Of a stretch of 64,000 bases of DNA, positions 23,226 through 34,193 are shown piece after piece. The notes beneath the pieces are model-generated. The model saw only the letters and a list, made by a program, of their open reading frames with translations. It searched no databases and had not been told where the DNA came from. Numbering within the stretch: the stretch's first letter is position 1; each line of letters begins with the position of its first letter. Source of the DNA: Eudorina sp. 2006-703-Eu-15 (taxonomy: Eukaryota; Chlorophyta; Chlorophyceae; Chlamydomonadales; Volvocaceae); the NCBI GenBank assembly GCA_003117195.1, contig BDSI01000062.1:165726-229725 (forward strand), in the 5' to 3' direction. The position numbers and the translations under genes are program-made.

Positions 23226-26200
23226 ATGACGACCGCAATCTCCCATAGCTTCAACTCTGTCTATGTGCACACCGCTAATCGCGGTTCTGCGCCGAGACGC
23301 GCTGCCGTGAGGGCGTTCCATCCCATAAGTCACGCACCGCGTTCCGGCCGTCTGGCGGTGGTTGCTGCCGTCGCGGTCGTGGATGACAAGTCCGTGCCGG
23401 AAGCCCACAAGGGCCTGCATGGCTTTCTGTACGGTGATGGAGGCTCTGAGGAGCACGACGCGGGCAACACATATACCGTGCGCACGGTAAGGTCTGGGCC
23501 GCAGCTATGGTTTAAGGTCGGCAGAAATGCCAGGCACCGCGATTGATGCAGGACCCTTTGACCTCACACCGCTGGCACGCGACTGAAAATCTAGCCGCTC
23601 TTGCTTTCTCCATCCGTGATATTTCCCGGGTGTCTCATTCTCCGCCGGTCACTTCTCCCCTCGTGTTGCCATTCCCCGCTCGTGCGTGTTCCAATCTCCA
23701 ATCATCCCCGCTGGTGTGTAACCTGCCCACCTGCCCGGTCGGGTCCCTCTGCCGTACGAGGTGGTCGCAGGGCGAGGACGAGGGCGTCATCGTGATGACG
23801 GTGCCCGCCTACCTGGAGTCAAGGGATGGCGAGAAGCCCCTCGGCGTGTACTGCGTGTACGACACGGACCGGGCCCCGCAGTACATCGGCTACTCGCGGA
23901 ACATGGTGCTCGCTGTCAAGGTAAGCTGTGTGGGGTGTGGGTTGGGGGTGGGGGTGGTGTCGGCGTGTCAATCGAAGGAAGGGCTGTCAATCAACGTTCA
24001 GCGCCGAGGCTTGGTTTCGGTTGGCGGCGCTGCGTTTGGGCTGATGGGGTACAGCTACAGCGCATCGGTGATGGACAGGGGTCGGAGGTGTGGTGGGAGG
24101 TTGGGTGCATTTGGGTTGACACCGCTGAGCCGCTATTCGTCGCCAGCTCCCTCATTGCCTCCTTTTTGAGAGGTCGTGTCCTAATGTTGGAAGTCTCCCA
24201 ACTCTCTTTCCCTATTTCTCCCATCGCCCCCCCCCCCGTTCTCCTCCTTCCTCCCTCTTCGCCCGATTACCCGCCACCTCCTTTGTACCCCCTCCCCACC
24301 TCGCCTTCCCCCTCCTCCTCCTCCTCCCCGCCACTGCCACAGGGCCACCTCTCCAGGGTGGGGCCCCAGCGGTGCGCCCACGTGCGCGCCATGGTGTACG
24401 GCAACCGCGCCATGGCCTCCCGCGCCAACCTGGAGCGGGGTGTCGCCAACTGGGTTTCGGAGCTGCCCGAGCTGGGGGGCCGAGTGCCGCCGGGGAATGC
24501 GGACCCGGCCCTGCGCGCCGAGTGGGAGGGCGCGGGGGCGGGGGCGGGGGGGTCAGGCGGGGGCGACGGAGGGGAGGGTCCGGCGCTGGCGGCGCCGGCG
24601 CCCTTGGACCGCCGGCTGATGTCGGAGACGGAGCTGGCGGCGTATGAGGAGAAGAAGCTCAAGCTGCGGAAGGTCGGGGCGGGGAGGGGTGCCGGGGCGG
24701 GGTTTCGGGGGGGTTTCGGGGCGGGGTTTCGGGGCGGGGTTTCGAATCGGGGGCGGGGAGGGTATAGGAAATTGGTAGACATATTCAAACTCGCTGCTGC
24801 CAGGGGGTTTAGGGTGCAGGGGGGGAGAGGTTTCGGGGCGGGGCGGGGCGGGGCGGGGGTTGTGCAGTTAGTGTGGGCTAAGGGGTTGGCTCACTGGGCC
24901 GCTGTCCACTGCCGGACCCGAGGCACCTTGTGCGTTTCCTGATTCGGTGTGGTTGGCCGCCGCCCCGCCGCCCCGCCGGCCTCCCCCTTTCCGATGGCGA
25001 CCAGGCTATGGGCGAGAAGATGGTGGAGGGCGCCGGGCACCGACCCACGGGTCACGAGGGCGACGACGGCGAGGAGGAGGAGAAGGACGACCCGGCCACA
25101 CGGAGGTGGGGCAGCGGGGGGAAAGCGGGGGAAAGCCCCGCCTGTGTGTTTGTATCGGTGGTGCGTGTGTGTGTATGTGTGTGAGTTTCGGTGGGGGAGG
25201 GGGTGGGGGGCTGCGGACACGGCCAGGGAGGGAGGGGGCCACATAAGGCCCAGGGGCCTCGGTGTCATCAGAGCAGTACAGATACAACAGGCGCGGGGGC
25301 CTTGGTTGTCTCGAGGTGTGCCATTGGTCCCCGCGGAGCGCCGCCCCACCCCGCTCGGCCACTGCCGTGACAGGTACCTCGCCACGTAAGTATTCCGAGT
25401 AATCCTGTGCCCGGGTCCGTTTCTGGGCATCATTTTCTTTTCTGTTTAATCCCGCTCGGCTCCTGCTCCGGGTCCCCCTCCCCTCCCTCCCCTCCCCTCC
25501 CATACCCCCCTCAGGATGAAGCTGATGAGGGCAATGAACCGAGGGGACTGGTCGGCGGTCATTGACGCACAGACGCGGGAGGCGATGGGGCAGGGGGCGG
25601 CGGAGGCGGCGGTGGCGGCGGAGGCAGCGGGGGGCCCAGCGGAGGATGGGGCTGCCGCAGGAGGGGCAGCTCCGTCCAGCGGCGCCGGCGAGGCGGCCGA
25701 TGGGTCGGGCGGCGGCGCCGGCGGCGAAACGATCGTGTCACCCTTCCAGGAAGGCGGGGCTGCGGCGGCGGCGGCGGCGTCAGGAAAGCCGGCGGCGGCG
25801 GCGCCGCGGACGCAGCGGCTGCTGAGTGTGGAAGCGGTGCAGGTCGCCCTTGAGGAGGTGAGTGTACGGTGCGGTACAAGGTCGTACTGTACGGCATCGA
25901 TTGTCCGGGAGCCGCGTCTGGGGCTCTGCACGGCGCTGCATGCGCATAATCTGCAGCAGCAGCAGCAGCAGCTCGTGAATCAGGTAGCAGTGTACGGTGT
26001 GGCATGTCGTACGGTCCATAGCCGTCGTGCCATAGGGGACCAAACACCTTTTGTCAACCGAAACACACAAACACACACGACCGCTCGGGCGGCTCGGGAA
26101 TGACGGTTTGCGACGCCTGTCCCGTGGGAGGGGTTCAACCCCCCAACTAACAACCACCAACCACCTCCTGCGGCGAGGCGCTGCTCCGCCGGTCGTCTTT

Positions 26201-29200
26201 TGACCGGGTCGACGCAACCCTAGACACCACGTTGTACGGCTGCCTGTCAACAGATCCTTTGTCATACCAGTGAACTTGTACGGCTGCCGTACAGGTGCGT
26301 CCGTACTTGATGGCGGATGGCGGCGACGTGGAGGTGGTGGAGGTGAAGGATGGAGTGGTGTACCTCCGATTGCAGGTGGGCTGGTAGGGGGGGTTTGGGA
26401 TGGGAAGCGAGGGAGGGCGCTGTCGTAGGTGGGGGGAGGGGGTAACGATGGGAAGGGTAGGGAGGGAGGTTTCCTAGGTGGGGGTCGGATTAGGGCGCTG
26501 TCGAGGGTGGGTGGCAGCACAGCACAGCCCTGGGTGGGGAGGGGCCCTGCGGCAAGGGGGTGGGGTGAGGGAAAGGGCTGCCCTGGCTCCGGGGTGCGTT
26601 AAGGGGGGGGCCTTCCCTCCGGGGGAACGGTGCTGCGGTGTAGCCAGGCAGCAGCGGCAGCAACTCCTCCCCTCCTCCCCAATCGACCCCCCCCCACCAC
26701 CCGCCCCCGTGGGCATCTCGCGCACCCGCCACCCCCTTTGTCAATAAAGACACCCCCTCCCTCCCCCTCCAACTTCCCCGCTCCCCCCCCCCGCACCTCC
26801 CCCCTCCCCGCACCTCCCCCCCAGGGCGCCTGCAGCAGCTGCCCCAGTCAGAACGCCACCATGAAGGGCGGCATCGAACGAGTCATCCGACAGAGCTTCG
26901 GGGACCAGGTGAGGGCCGGGGGGGTTCGGATTGGGCGCGTGTGTGTTTAGAATTGCAACCCGCCCGCCCGCCCGATCCCAGGTGGCAAGATACTTACCAT
27001 AGAACCTGCGAGGAAAAACTTACGCGTGTGTGTGTTAGCAAGGAGAAAAGCTGAGCCGCGAATAAGCAGAACCGTGTCCAGCGCGTGTTCCTAAACCCCT
27101 CCCCTTCACACCCCCTTCCTCACACCCCCTTCCTCACACCCCCTTCCTCACACCCCCGCTCACCCCTTCCCAACCCCCTCTCTATCCCTCCCCCCCACTA
27201 ACCCTCCCCCCCACCCCTTCCTCACCCCCCTCACCCCCTCCCCAGTATAAAATATATCTACCAATTTCCTATACCCTCCTCACCCCCCCACCCCCCACCC
27301 CTCCTCCCCCTCCTCCCCTCCTCACCCCCCCCTAGGTGACGGACATCCTGCAGCTGGACCCGGTGGACCCGCAGGTGACGGTGGAGCGGGTGGATGCGGC
27401 GCTCAACATGCTGAGGGGGGCCATCAGCAACCTGGGGGGCAGTGCGGAGGTGCTCAGTGTGGAGGACGGCGTGTGCACCATCAGGTGGGGGCGGGGGTGG
27501 GGGTGGGGCGAGGAAAGGACAGGGGGGAAGGGGAGGAGTGTTTAGAATTGCAACCCGCCCGCCCGCCCGATCCCAGGTGGCAATATACTTACCATAGAAC
27601 CTGCGAGGAAAAACTTACCAGATGCAGGCGCGCGGACAAGGCAGCCGCGCCACCACCGCAAGGCAAATCATACCGCAAATACTAAATACGGAGACGCACG
27701 ACGCACGCAAACGGATTGGTTACCGACCTGTAAAATTTATGACGAATATATGGTGACGGTCCCCACGGAAGCAGTGTAGGTCGTCCATCATGCGGGAACG
27801 CGGAAGGAAGCAAGTTGTGAGGCAAAGCGGAAGGGAGCAAGACAAAATACAGTAACTAGACAAGGTGAAAGCAAACAGGATGAAAGCAAACAGGTTACTA
27901 TGGTGGTGGCGCGGCTACGGGTGAGAATCGCGGAAGGAGGGATTTGTAGGCAGGGACGCGTACGAACGCGGCATGGGTGCAGTACGGCAGTGTACGGAAG
28001 GGACGCCAGTGTGCCAGCGGCCGGTGGGGTAATGCCATATGTGCGAATAATCCGGGTGTGATCCGGGTAGCGGGCCAGAGGAAAAGTTGGCTCCCCACCG
28101 ATCCCGGTCACGGACGGGATGCCCGTACGCATGCGGGGCACCGGTCCAAGTGCGGTGGGTGGGGTTGGAAAGGCCGGCAGAGCGTGAGAGGTGGGGGAGG
28201 CGACGGAGTGCGTTGCGGGGGCGGGGGCGGGGCGGCGGGGATGGGGGCGGGGGCTGGAGCGGGGACGGCGGGGGCGGGGACGGGGCGGCGGGGGCGGGAC
28301 GGCGGGGGACGGCGGAGCGGGAGGGATGGCGGGGGCGGGTGGTGAGGGTGGATACGGGTGTGGAGGGGGAGGTGGCGGCTGGACGAGCTGGGCGGTGCTG
28401 GCGGAGGCGGTGGGGTTGTGGGCGGCGGGGGATGGGGAGAGCGGTGGAGGAGGGGGCGGTGGGGGAGGGGGCGGCGGATCAATGTCGGCGGGGACGGGGG
28501 TTGGAGGCGGGGGTGGCGGGGTGGCAGGGGAAGGGGTGGGAGGCGGGAGCGGGATGGCGAAGACGTCGTGGGGCCGGCCATGACAAAGGGGCACGACAAA
28601 CAGATGCGGCTCGCCGCGGGCCCAGAGGCGGTGGTAGAGAGCGGGCGCGTGGGTACGTTTGTGGGCGAGCGCGGCGGTGGCGCGGAGGTGCTGACGGAGA
28701 CGTTCAAAGGCGGAGGTGCGGGTCTGGCCAATATAAAGCTTCAAGCGGCGCTGGGGGCGGAGGCGTTGCCGTGGGTCGGGCAGGTAAAAGACGGCGTAAA
28801 TGACGCGTGACGGGTTGCGATCCGCGGTGAGGCGGTCGGCTTCGTCGGTGCTAATGTACCGCCGGCGCAGAGCGAGGAGGTCCCGTAGAGCAGGAGGCCG
28901 ATCACGAGCATGAGGGTGGAGAAGACGCGCCACGCGGCGTTTAATGGCGGCGAGGCCGGCGGGACTGGCGGCGTGGTTGAGCTCGTGTGCGCGGCGCGCA
29001 ATTGCGGAGGCATGGTGGGGATTATTGGTGGTCAGTGGCCGGCAAATAGGAGGCATAAAGAAGAGGTGATGGGATCGGAAACAGAACAAGGCTGTAGGTT
29101 GAACGGCTGATATAACGCGTCGGAATGTGCGAATGGATATAGTAGGAAAGTAGTACACGCAGACCCCAATCGCTTCCTCCCGCAGGCCCGGAGGCCCTTG

Positions 29201-30356
29201 GGAATCCACTACACAAATGCATGCTTACCTTCCTATGGGGATGAACCATAGGAAGTTGGCTCCGTGCCGGCCCGAGGGCGGGGCACCCGCCTATGAGTGT
29301 GTTTAGAATTGCAACCCGCCCGCCCGCCCGATCCCAGGTGGCAATATACTTACCATAGAACCTGCGAGGAAAAACTTACCAGATGCAGGCGCGCGGACAA
29401 GGCAGCCGCGGGGAGGAGTGTGTGTGTGTGTGTGCGTGTGTGTTATCAAGGAGAAAAGCGTGTGTGTGTGCGTGTGTGTGCGTGTGTGTGTGTGCGTGTG
29501 TGTTTAGAACAGGAGCCCGCCCGTGTGTGTTGGAGGGGGTTTTGTGGGTGAAGAGGAGGGGGTGAAGAGGGGGAGAGGGGAAGGGAAGGGGTGAAGAGGG
29601 GGAGAGGGGAAGGGGGGAAAGGGGGAGGGGCCCGGATGGGGCTGTTGGGTTTGTGCGCGGGCCATCGACTACGTACCCCTGTCGTACCCCCGTACCGGGG
29701 CAGCCGTGCCAGGAGGCATTCTTGGCACTCCGGCCGCCGCCCCCCGCGTCGCCCAGGCCTGGCCCGTCCCCCAAGCCCCCACACACCCGCGCCCTCGCTT
29801 TGCTCCTCCTCCTGCTGCGCCCCTCCCCCCCCCGCCCTTGGCAGCTCCTCCCCGGCCCTGCCCCACTGCCCCACAGCGCCCGGCCCCCAGTCATCTCGCT
29901 GCCATTCGCGGTGTTGACGCACACCGCTATCACCCCTATCCCTCCTCCCCGGCCATTTCCCCCCTGACCCCCTTGCGTTTCTGTGACTGGGAATTAATTT
30001 TACTTGCAAACCCCTTCCCCCGCTCCTCCCCCCCTCAACCTCCTCCTATATGTCAAGAAAGACAGCGAAACCATGACAAAGCACCAAACCGAAACCGATA
30101 CCCCCCTCCTTCCCTCTGGCAGCAGCGCAGTTTGAAATTGTCTCCCAATTCTCCCAATTTCCTATACCCCCCCTCCCTCCCCCCGCTCCTTCCCCCCTCC
30201 CTCTCCCCCCCCCTCCCCCCTCCCTCCCCCCCCCTCCCCCCTCCCTCCCCCCCCCCCTTGTACAGATACCGGGGCCCACCCGCCATCGGCAAGGGGGTCC
30301 AGGGCGCCATCAAGGACTCGTTCTCAGACATCCGGGAAGTGCGCCTCGTGGACTGA
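23226..30356 (+). CDS. Plastid-type NFU iron-sulfur scaffold with an N-terminal GIY-YIG domain
   Basis: Nine exons (23226-23486, 23771-23920, 24343-24672, 25005-25105, 25515-25857, 26295-26375, 26825-26908, 27336-27484, 30266-30356) give 529 residues in frame. The Ser/Arg/Ala-rich N-terminus looks like a chloroplast transit peptide; an upstream in-frame ATG at 23130 is an alternative start. Exons 2-3 encode a GIY-YIG-like domain (GVYCVYD, then APQYIGYSRNMVLAVKGHL, ending PPGN) resembling the N-terminal domain of plant GRXS16. A charged, Ala/Gly-rich linker follows. The NFU module reads VRPYLMADGGDVEVVEV then GACSSCPSQNATMKGGIE, with the CxxC cluster ligands at about residues 425-428. A second NFU-like module without cysteines closes the protein, as in plant NFU1-3. 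The inferred role is Fe-S cluster delivery in the plastid. The exon 3 donor (GTCGGG) is weak. Confidence 0.88.
24762..24805 (-). repeat. Copy of the short intronic repeat, inverted
   Basis: On the minus strand it reads GGCAGCAGCGAGTTTGAATA followed by TGTCTACCAATTTCCTATAC, the best-preserved copy of the family. It lies in the intron after exon 3 of the NFU gene. Confidence 0.7.
26946..27023 (+). repeat. Truncated solo copy of the 109-bp terminal repeat
   Basis: This segment matches the first 78 bases of the terminal repeats at 27541 and 29302 with about one mismatch, then diverges into a TG run. It sits in the preceding intron of the same gene and is itself preceded by TG repeats. Confidence 0.85.
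27541..27649. repeat. Direct terminal repeat, left copy
   Basis: Identical over 109 bp to 29302-29410. Identity of the two copies implies recent insertion or gene conversion. Confidence 0.95.
27788..29209 (-). CDS. GIY-YIG domain protein encoded by the intronic element
   Basis: A continuous 473-codon frame runs antisense to the host gene. A later start at MPPICRPL (about codon 52) is also plausible. Residues about 135-215 form the GIY-YIG module: VIYAVFYLP, then LKLYIGQTRTSAFERLRQHL with the conserved arginine after the YIG strand, followed by a charged helical segment (HLFVVPL). The preceding 80 residues are Arg/Leu-rich helices. The C-terminal half is a long Pro/Ser/Thr/Ala low-complexity tail. 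No reverse transcriptase, zinc finger or transposase motif is visible. It could be a stand-alone endonuclease that mobilises the element, or the 5' remnant of a larger Penelope-like protein. Confidence 0.6.
   Translation of the reverse strand: MDSQGPPGLREEAIGVCVYYFPTISIRTFRRVISAVQPTALFCFRSHHLFFMPPICRPLTTNNPHHASAIARRAHELNHAASPAGLAAIKRRVARLLHPHARDRPPALRDLLALRRRYISTDEADRLTADRNPSRVIYAVFYLPDPRQRLRPQRRLKLYIGQTRTSAFERLRQHLRATAALAHKRTHAPALYHRLWARGEPHLFVVPLCHGRPHDVFAIPLPPPTPSPATPPPPPPTPVPADIDPPPPPPPPPPPPLSPSPAAHNPTASASTAQLVQPPPPPPHPYPPSPPAPAIPPAPPSPAVPPPPPRPRPRRPRSSPRPHPRRPAPAPATHSVASPTSHALPAFPTPPTALGPVPRMRTGIPSVTGIGGEPTFPLARYPDHTRIIRTYGITPPAAGTLASLPYTAVLHPCRVRTRPCLQIPPSAILTRSRATTIVTCLLSSCLLSPCLVTVFCLAPFRFASQLASFRVPA
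29302..29410. repeat. Direct terminal repeat, right copy
   Basis: Identical partner of 27541-27649, followed by the probable target duplication and a TG microsatellite. Confidence 0.95.
30048..30170 (+). repeat. Longest copy of the dispersed intronic repeat
   Basis: Begins TGTCAAGAAAGACAGCGAAA, includes GGCAGCAGCGCAGTTTGAAA, and ends CCCAATTTCCTATACCC before a C-rich tract. The left half recurs at 17668, 57352 and 57666, and the right half at the sites listed for 15865. This links two motifs into one element about 120 bp long, located about 95 bp before the last acceptor of the NFU gene. Confidence 0.6.
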
Positions 30357-31969
30357 GGGGGCAGTGGGGAGGAGGGAGTGGGGGGAGGAGGCAAGGGAGG
30401 AAGCAGTTGGGTAGGGGGGGAGGAGGCAGATGGGGTAGGGGGGGAGGGGGAGTGCGGAGGAGGAGGGCCTCCTTACCCCCTGGGTGTGCAATGGACTTGT
30501 CACAGGACAGGGGCCACCGGAACTCGGGAAGGGACATCCGACACGCGTGCGTACGGCGTACGGCAGTACGAGCCGCCGGCTCCGGTGAGTCGTGCGAGCG
30601 CTCTTGACGTGGCGCCCTCCTCCTCCTCCTGACAAACGTGGTGGCAGTAGTGGTGGTGGTGGTGGCAGTAGAAGGGTAGCGCTGTTGTCGCGCTTTGACC
30701 GAAGGAGGGGGGGCCCGCATCTGAGGTGTCGTGGAGAAAGGGGTGCGGCTGGGGGCTTGGCGGCCGCGGCGGTGGCGGTGGCGGTGGGGATGGGGATGGG
30801 GATCCTGTGGGAAGGTGGGGGAGACAGACGGGGTCGACCCCCAACACACGTGTACGCCTGTGCGGTGCGTGCTGTGGAAGACTAGAGGAGCGGATTGGGT
30901 TTGTCCAGAGAGAGAGAAACCCGCCCAGAACCGCGCCGTCCCATAAAACCTATATAACCGAATGACCTGCGATTTACGTTCCCAGAGAAGCGAAACAGAA
31001 ACTAAGGGCAATGGAGCCAGGGGGACGGGGACCTAGGGTGTGCGTTTTAGGGGGGGAAAGGGGGGGAGGAAGCCCAGCGTATCGGGGGGTACGCAGCTGT
31101 GGGGGGAGAGGGGGGGTTTATGACAGTGCTCTCTTGGAGCGGAGGTGAGGGTGCCGGCTGGTTGAGGGTGCCCGGGGTTAGGGTGTACTTACGGTGGGTG
31201 GCAGTGGGTGGGGTTGATCGCCAGCCACATGGCTGCTGCGCCGGAGAGCGGAGCGAGAATGTGAGCGCGTTGCGATGTTATGAGGGCTTCCGGACCTGCT
31301 GTAAGGGTCCGTACAGTTCCCGTACAGCTGCCGTACAGTTGATAATCATGGGGTGGAGCGCAATTGATCACCGCGGGCCCCTCCCGCCGCCCCCCGGCAA
31401 TACCTCCCACTGGGGGGCGGTGCCGGCTTTCGTGCCGGGATGGCCTTCGCTTTCACCCCCCACCCCCTCCCGAATCAAACAGCAGCAACAACAATGATGA
31501 TAATGGCGCGTGACGCCGTCCATGGCATGACCGCTCACACAGGCCATAAAAAGGCGGGCATCGCGCCGTACATTGTGTACGGCGCCTGGGGGCACCGCAC
31601 GCGAACCCCTATAGGCACAGGAAAAGCACGCTGGGCCATATGTACGACAGGTCCATGCGTACGTCAGGCCACGGTCCCGGGGCGGAGAGGGGAGGCCCTC
31701 TCGGGGGGGCTCAGAAAGCGCGCGAGGGGCCTCGGGGGGGGGGGCTCAGAGCGCGTGGGAAGGGGGGAGGAGGAGGTGGGGGGGAGGGGGGCGTACTCCC
31801 TCCCTCCCTCCCTCCCTCCCTCCCTCCCTCTCTCCGTAGAGGGAGACCTGGAGAGGCCCTTGGACCACCGTACCTCTCCACACACACACAGTTTTCTCCT
31901 TGCTTAACACACAGTTTTCTTTTACACACCGCCTGCGCACACGCATGGCTCGACGACTCCAGACAGATG

Positions 31970-32075
31970 GATAGCCAGATAGGCAGACAGACAGATAGAC
32001 AAACAGATAGATAGATACGGTAGACAGACAGGTAGATGGACAGATAGACAGACGGATAGATAGACAGACAGACGC
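31970..32075. repeat. (GACA)/(GATA)n imperfect tetranucleotide array
   Basis: Mixed GACA and GATA units. A CTCC run lies about 140 bp upstream at 31798-31830. Confidence 0.85.
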
Positions 32076-32464
32076 CGCGGTCCGTTTCCCGTTTTTCCAG
32101 GCACAAATCAAAAGACAGCTTGAGAGGGAAGACGGGGGCGCAGGGCTCCGAAGGATGCGCCCGTTGCCTTAAACCTGTACCCTGAAATGTATGTATGAAT
32201 ACCTAGACCACACGCAACACCGAACCATAAGCCATGATACCGTAATAGTAGTATGCCCGGTCACGGAAGCAAACCACGGTATTGGCGCAGCGCACAGAAA
32301 CGGGCACTTGCCTGTACGGCAGCGCGACAGACACATTCGGCATGGCTGAGGCCTGTTTCCGAAGAGCCGCTGCCGTACCTTTCAGGACGCGCGAGTTCTC
32401 ATTGGTCAACCAACGGGGAGGGATCATGCCCTTCCCCGTCCCCTTCTCCCGCAAGGAAAGGAGA

Positions 32465-32540
32465 GTGGCTCGGCGGTCTCTCTTTCCGTTGCGGCTGGGT
32501 TACCACCCATGGCCAGTGCCAAGCCCGGTCAGATATGGCA
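32465..32540 (+). repeat. CAGATATG-ended repeat, copy 1
   Basis: Contains GGCTCGGCGGTCTCTC, GGGTTACCACCCATGGCCAG and GCCCGGTCAGATATG, then a short CA run. The same order recurs at 32829-32895, and the right part recurs at 63365-63420. Confidence 0.65.
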
Positions 32541-32799
32541 CACACAGTAGTACGATTAGGTTGGGACGCGGGACCAGGCTAGTTTTACCGCACCGGGCAG
32601 GGGCGCGCCTCCGAATTGCTGAGGAACGCGCCCTGGGTGCTGCAAGGACTTGAGGAGGTTGAACAGCGGACTGCGAGGCGCAGACCGCCCGGGATGGGCC
32701 TTCGCCCACTCCCTTGAGGGGGCACAGCGGTCACCGATCCTCGGGGATCGGGCACGCGCCCTAGGTTGAGAGCGAGGGGACAGAGGCCCCTTACGCCCC

Positions 32800-32821
32800 T
32801 TTCCCCCGTATCCGGGGGAAA
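32800..32821. repeat. Perfect hairpin at the left of repeat copy 2
   Basis: Eight-base arms TTTCCCCC and GGGGGAAA enclose a GTATCC loop, just before the repeat that leads into the CA tract. Confidence 0.6.
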
Positions 32822-32828
32822 GTGCTTC

Positions 32829-33126
<298 letters not shown>

Positions 33127-34126
33127 GCGCGCGCGCGCTTGTGCACCCAACCCCGCGCACCCCAGCTCGCTTCTGCAGATCCCTGCCCTGCCCTGCTCTT
33201 TTCTTATCATATTTCATTGGCCCGGTTGCATCGATCGTTCGGGTTCGCTCTCCGCCACCGTCACCGTCCTCCCCACATAACCCACATAAGGCCCCCGAAT
33301 CCCCCGGGGTGCGGTGCCATGGCACACATGCCCCGACACACATGCACGTGCGCGACGCCCGAAATCGTCCTCCGCGCTCGTACAAGCCGTACAGTCGTAT
33401 AGCCCATGGTGCCCTGACCTCTTCAGTAGTTGTCTTGTTGCCAACGGCAGCCCCCGAGCCGTCCCCCGATCCGTCCGGCTTCAATAACATCCGTCCCCTC
33501 CGTTCCCTCAGTGGGCCCGAGCACAAACCCCGGCCCAACACATCATCCTGCTGTACGACACACACACATACACGCGCGCGCGGGTTTCTTTTTTAAACAC
33601 ATACACACGCGCACACGCGCAGCGCAATGGAGAGAGCCACTAGTGCCCGCCGGTCGCGTCGACCGCCCCTCGAGGCGGCCGCCCCTCACCTCAGCGCGCA
33701 GAGGAAGCCGATAACCCAAAGACACACAGACCCCCCCGCCTTTCCCCAGATACTTGACATGTACTCGACATGAGTGAACACGTACGTGTGCTGCCGTACA
33801 CTGTCGTACACATGTGGAGGCGCACGAAGAGGAGAGTATCGGATCGCGGATGCGAGGCAGGCACCGTATGCGGTGGTGGTGGTGGTGGCGATTGGCGTTG
33901 AGGACGTGCGCCTCTCTCTCCCCCCGCCGTGTGTGCGTGTGTGTTTTCTCACGCAAGCAGAACAGGAGTGCGTGACATGCGCCGTGTGTGTAAGAAGTGC
34001 CGGCGGGGCGCGAAACAGCCCAGGTGCCAAATCCCTTCTTGAGGTCCTCTCGACATGCGGTCCAACGTTGGCTAGCCGCAGCGCAGATAAAATTCAAATG
34101 CCGTCGAGACCGCGATTTGAGCCCCG

Positions 34127-34193
34127 TGTCGTACCGAGTCGTACCGAGTCGTACCGCGTCGTATCGTGTCATTCCGTGTCGTACCGTGTCGTC
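34127..34193. repeat. 10-bp tandem repeat GTCGTACCGA
   Basis: About seven decamers with small changes (GTCGTACCGA, GTCGTACCGC, GTCGTATCGT, GTCATTCCGT). Confidence 0.8.

Larger units (their letters stand above)
27541..29410 (-). mobile_element. 1.87-kb element with direct terminal repeats and a GIY-YIG ORF (Penelope-like, Chlamys-type candidate)
   Basis: The element is bounded by 109-bp identical direct repeats (27541-27649 and 29302-29410, beginning TTTAGAATTGCAACCC). The sequence GGGAGGAGTG occurs immediately outside both ends (27531-27540 and 29411-29420), as expected for a target-site duplication. It lies in the last intron of the GIY-YIG-NFU gene, beside a TG tract. The terminal repeats do not start TG and end CA, which argues against a standard LTR element. 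The internal minus-strand ORF has a GIY-YIG nuclease-like domain but no reverse transcriptase was seen. Penelope-like retroelements use GIY-YIG nucleases, often have direct-repeat pseudo-LTRs, and an algal branch (Chlamys) carries the nuclease N-terminally. A non-autonomous or internally deleted member is the best inference. Confidence 0.7.

Noticed and set aside
27788..29209. Considered as a conserved host gene nested in an intron
   Set aside because: Flanking direct repeats and the probable target duplication place it inside a mobile element.
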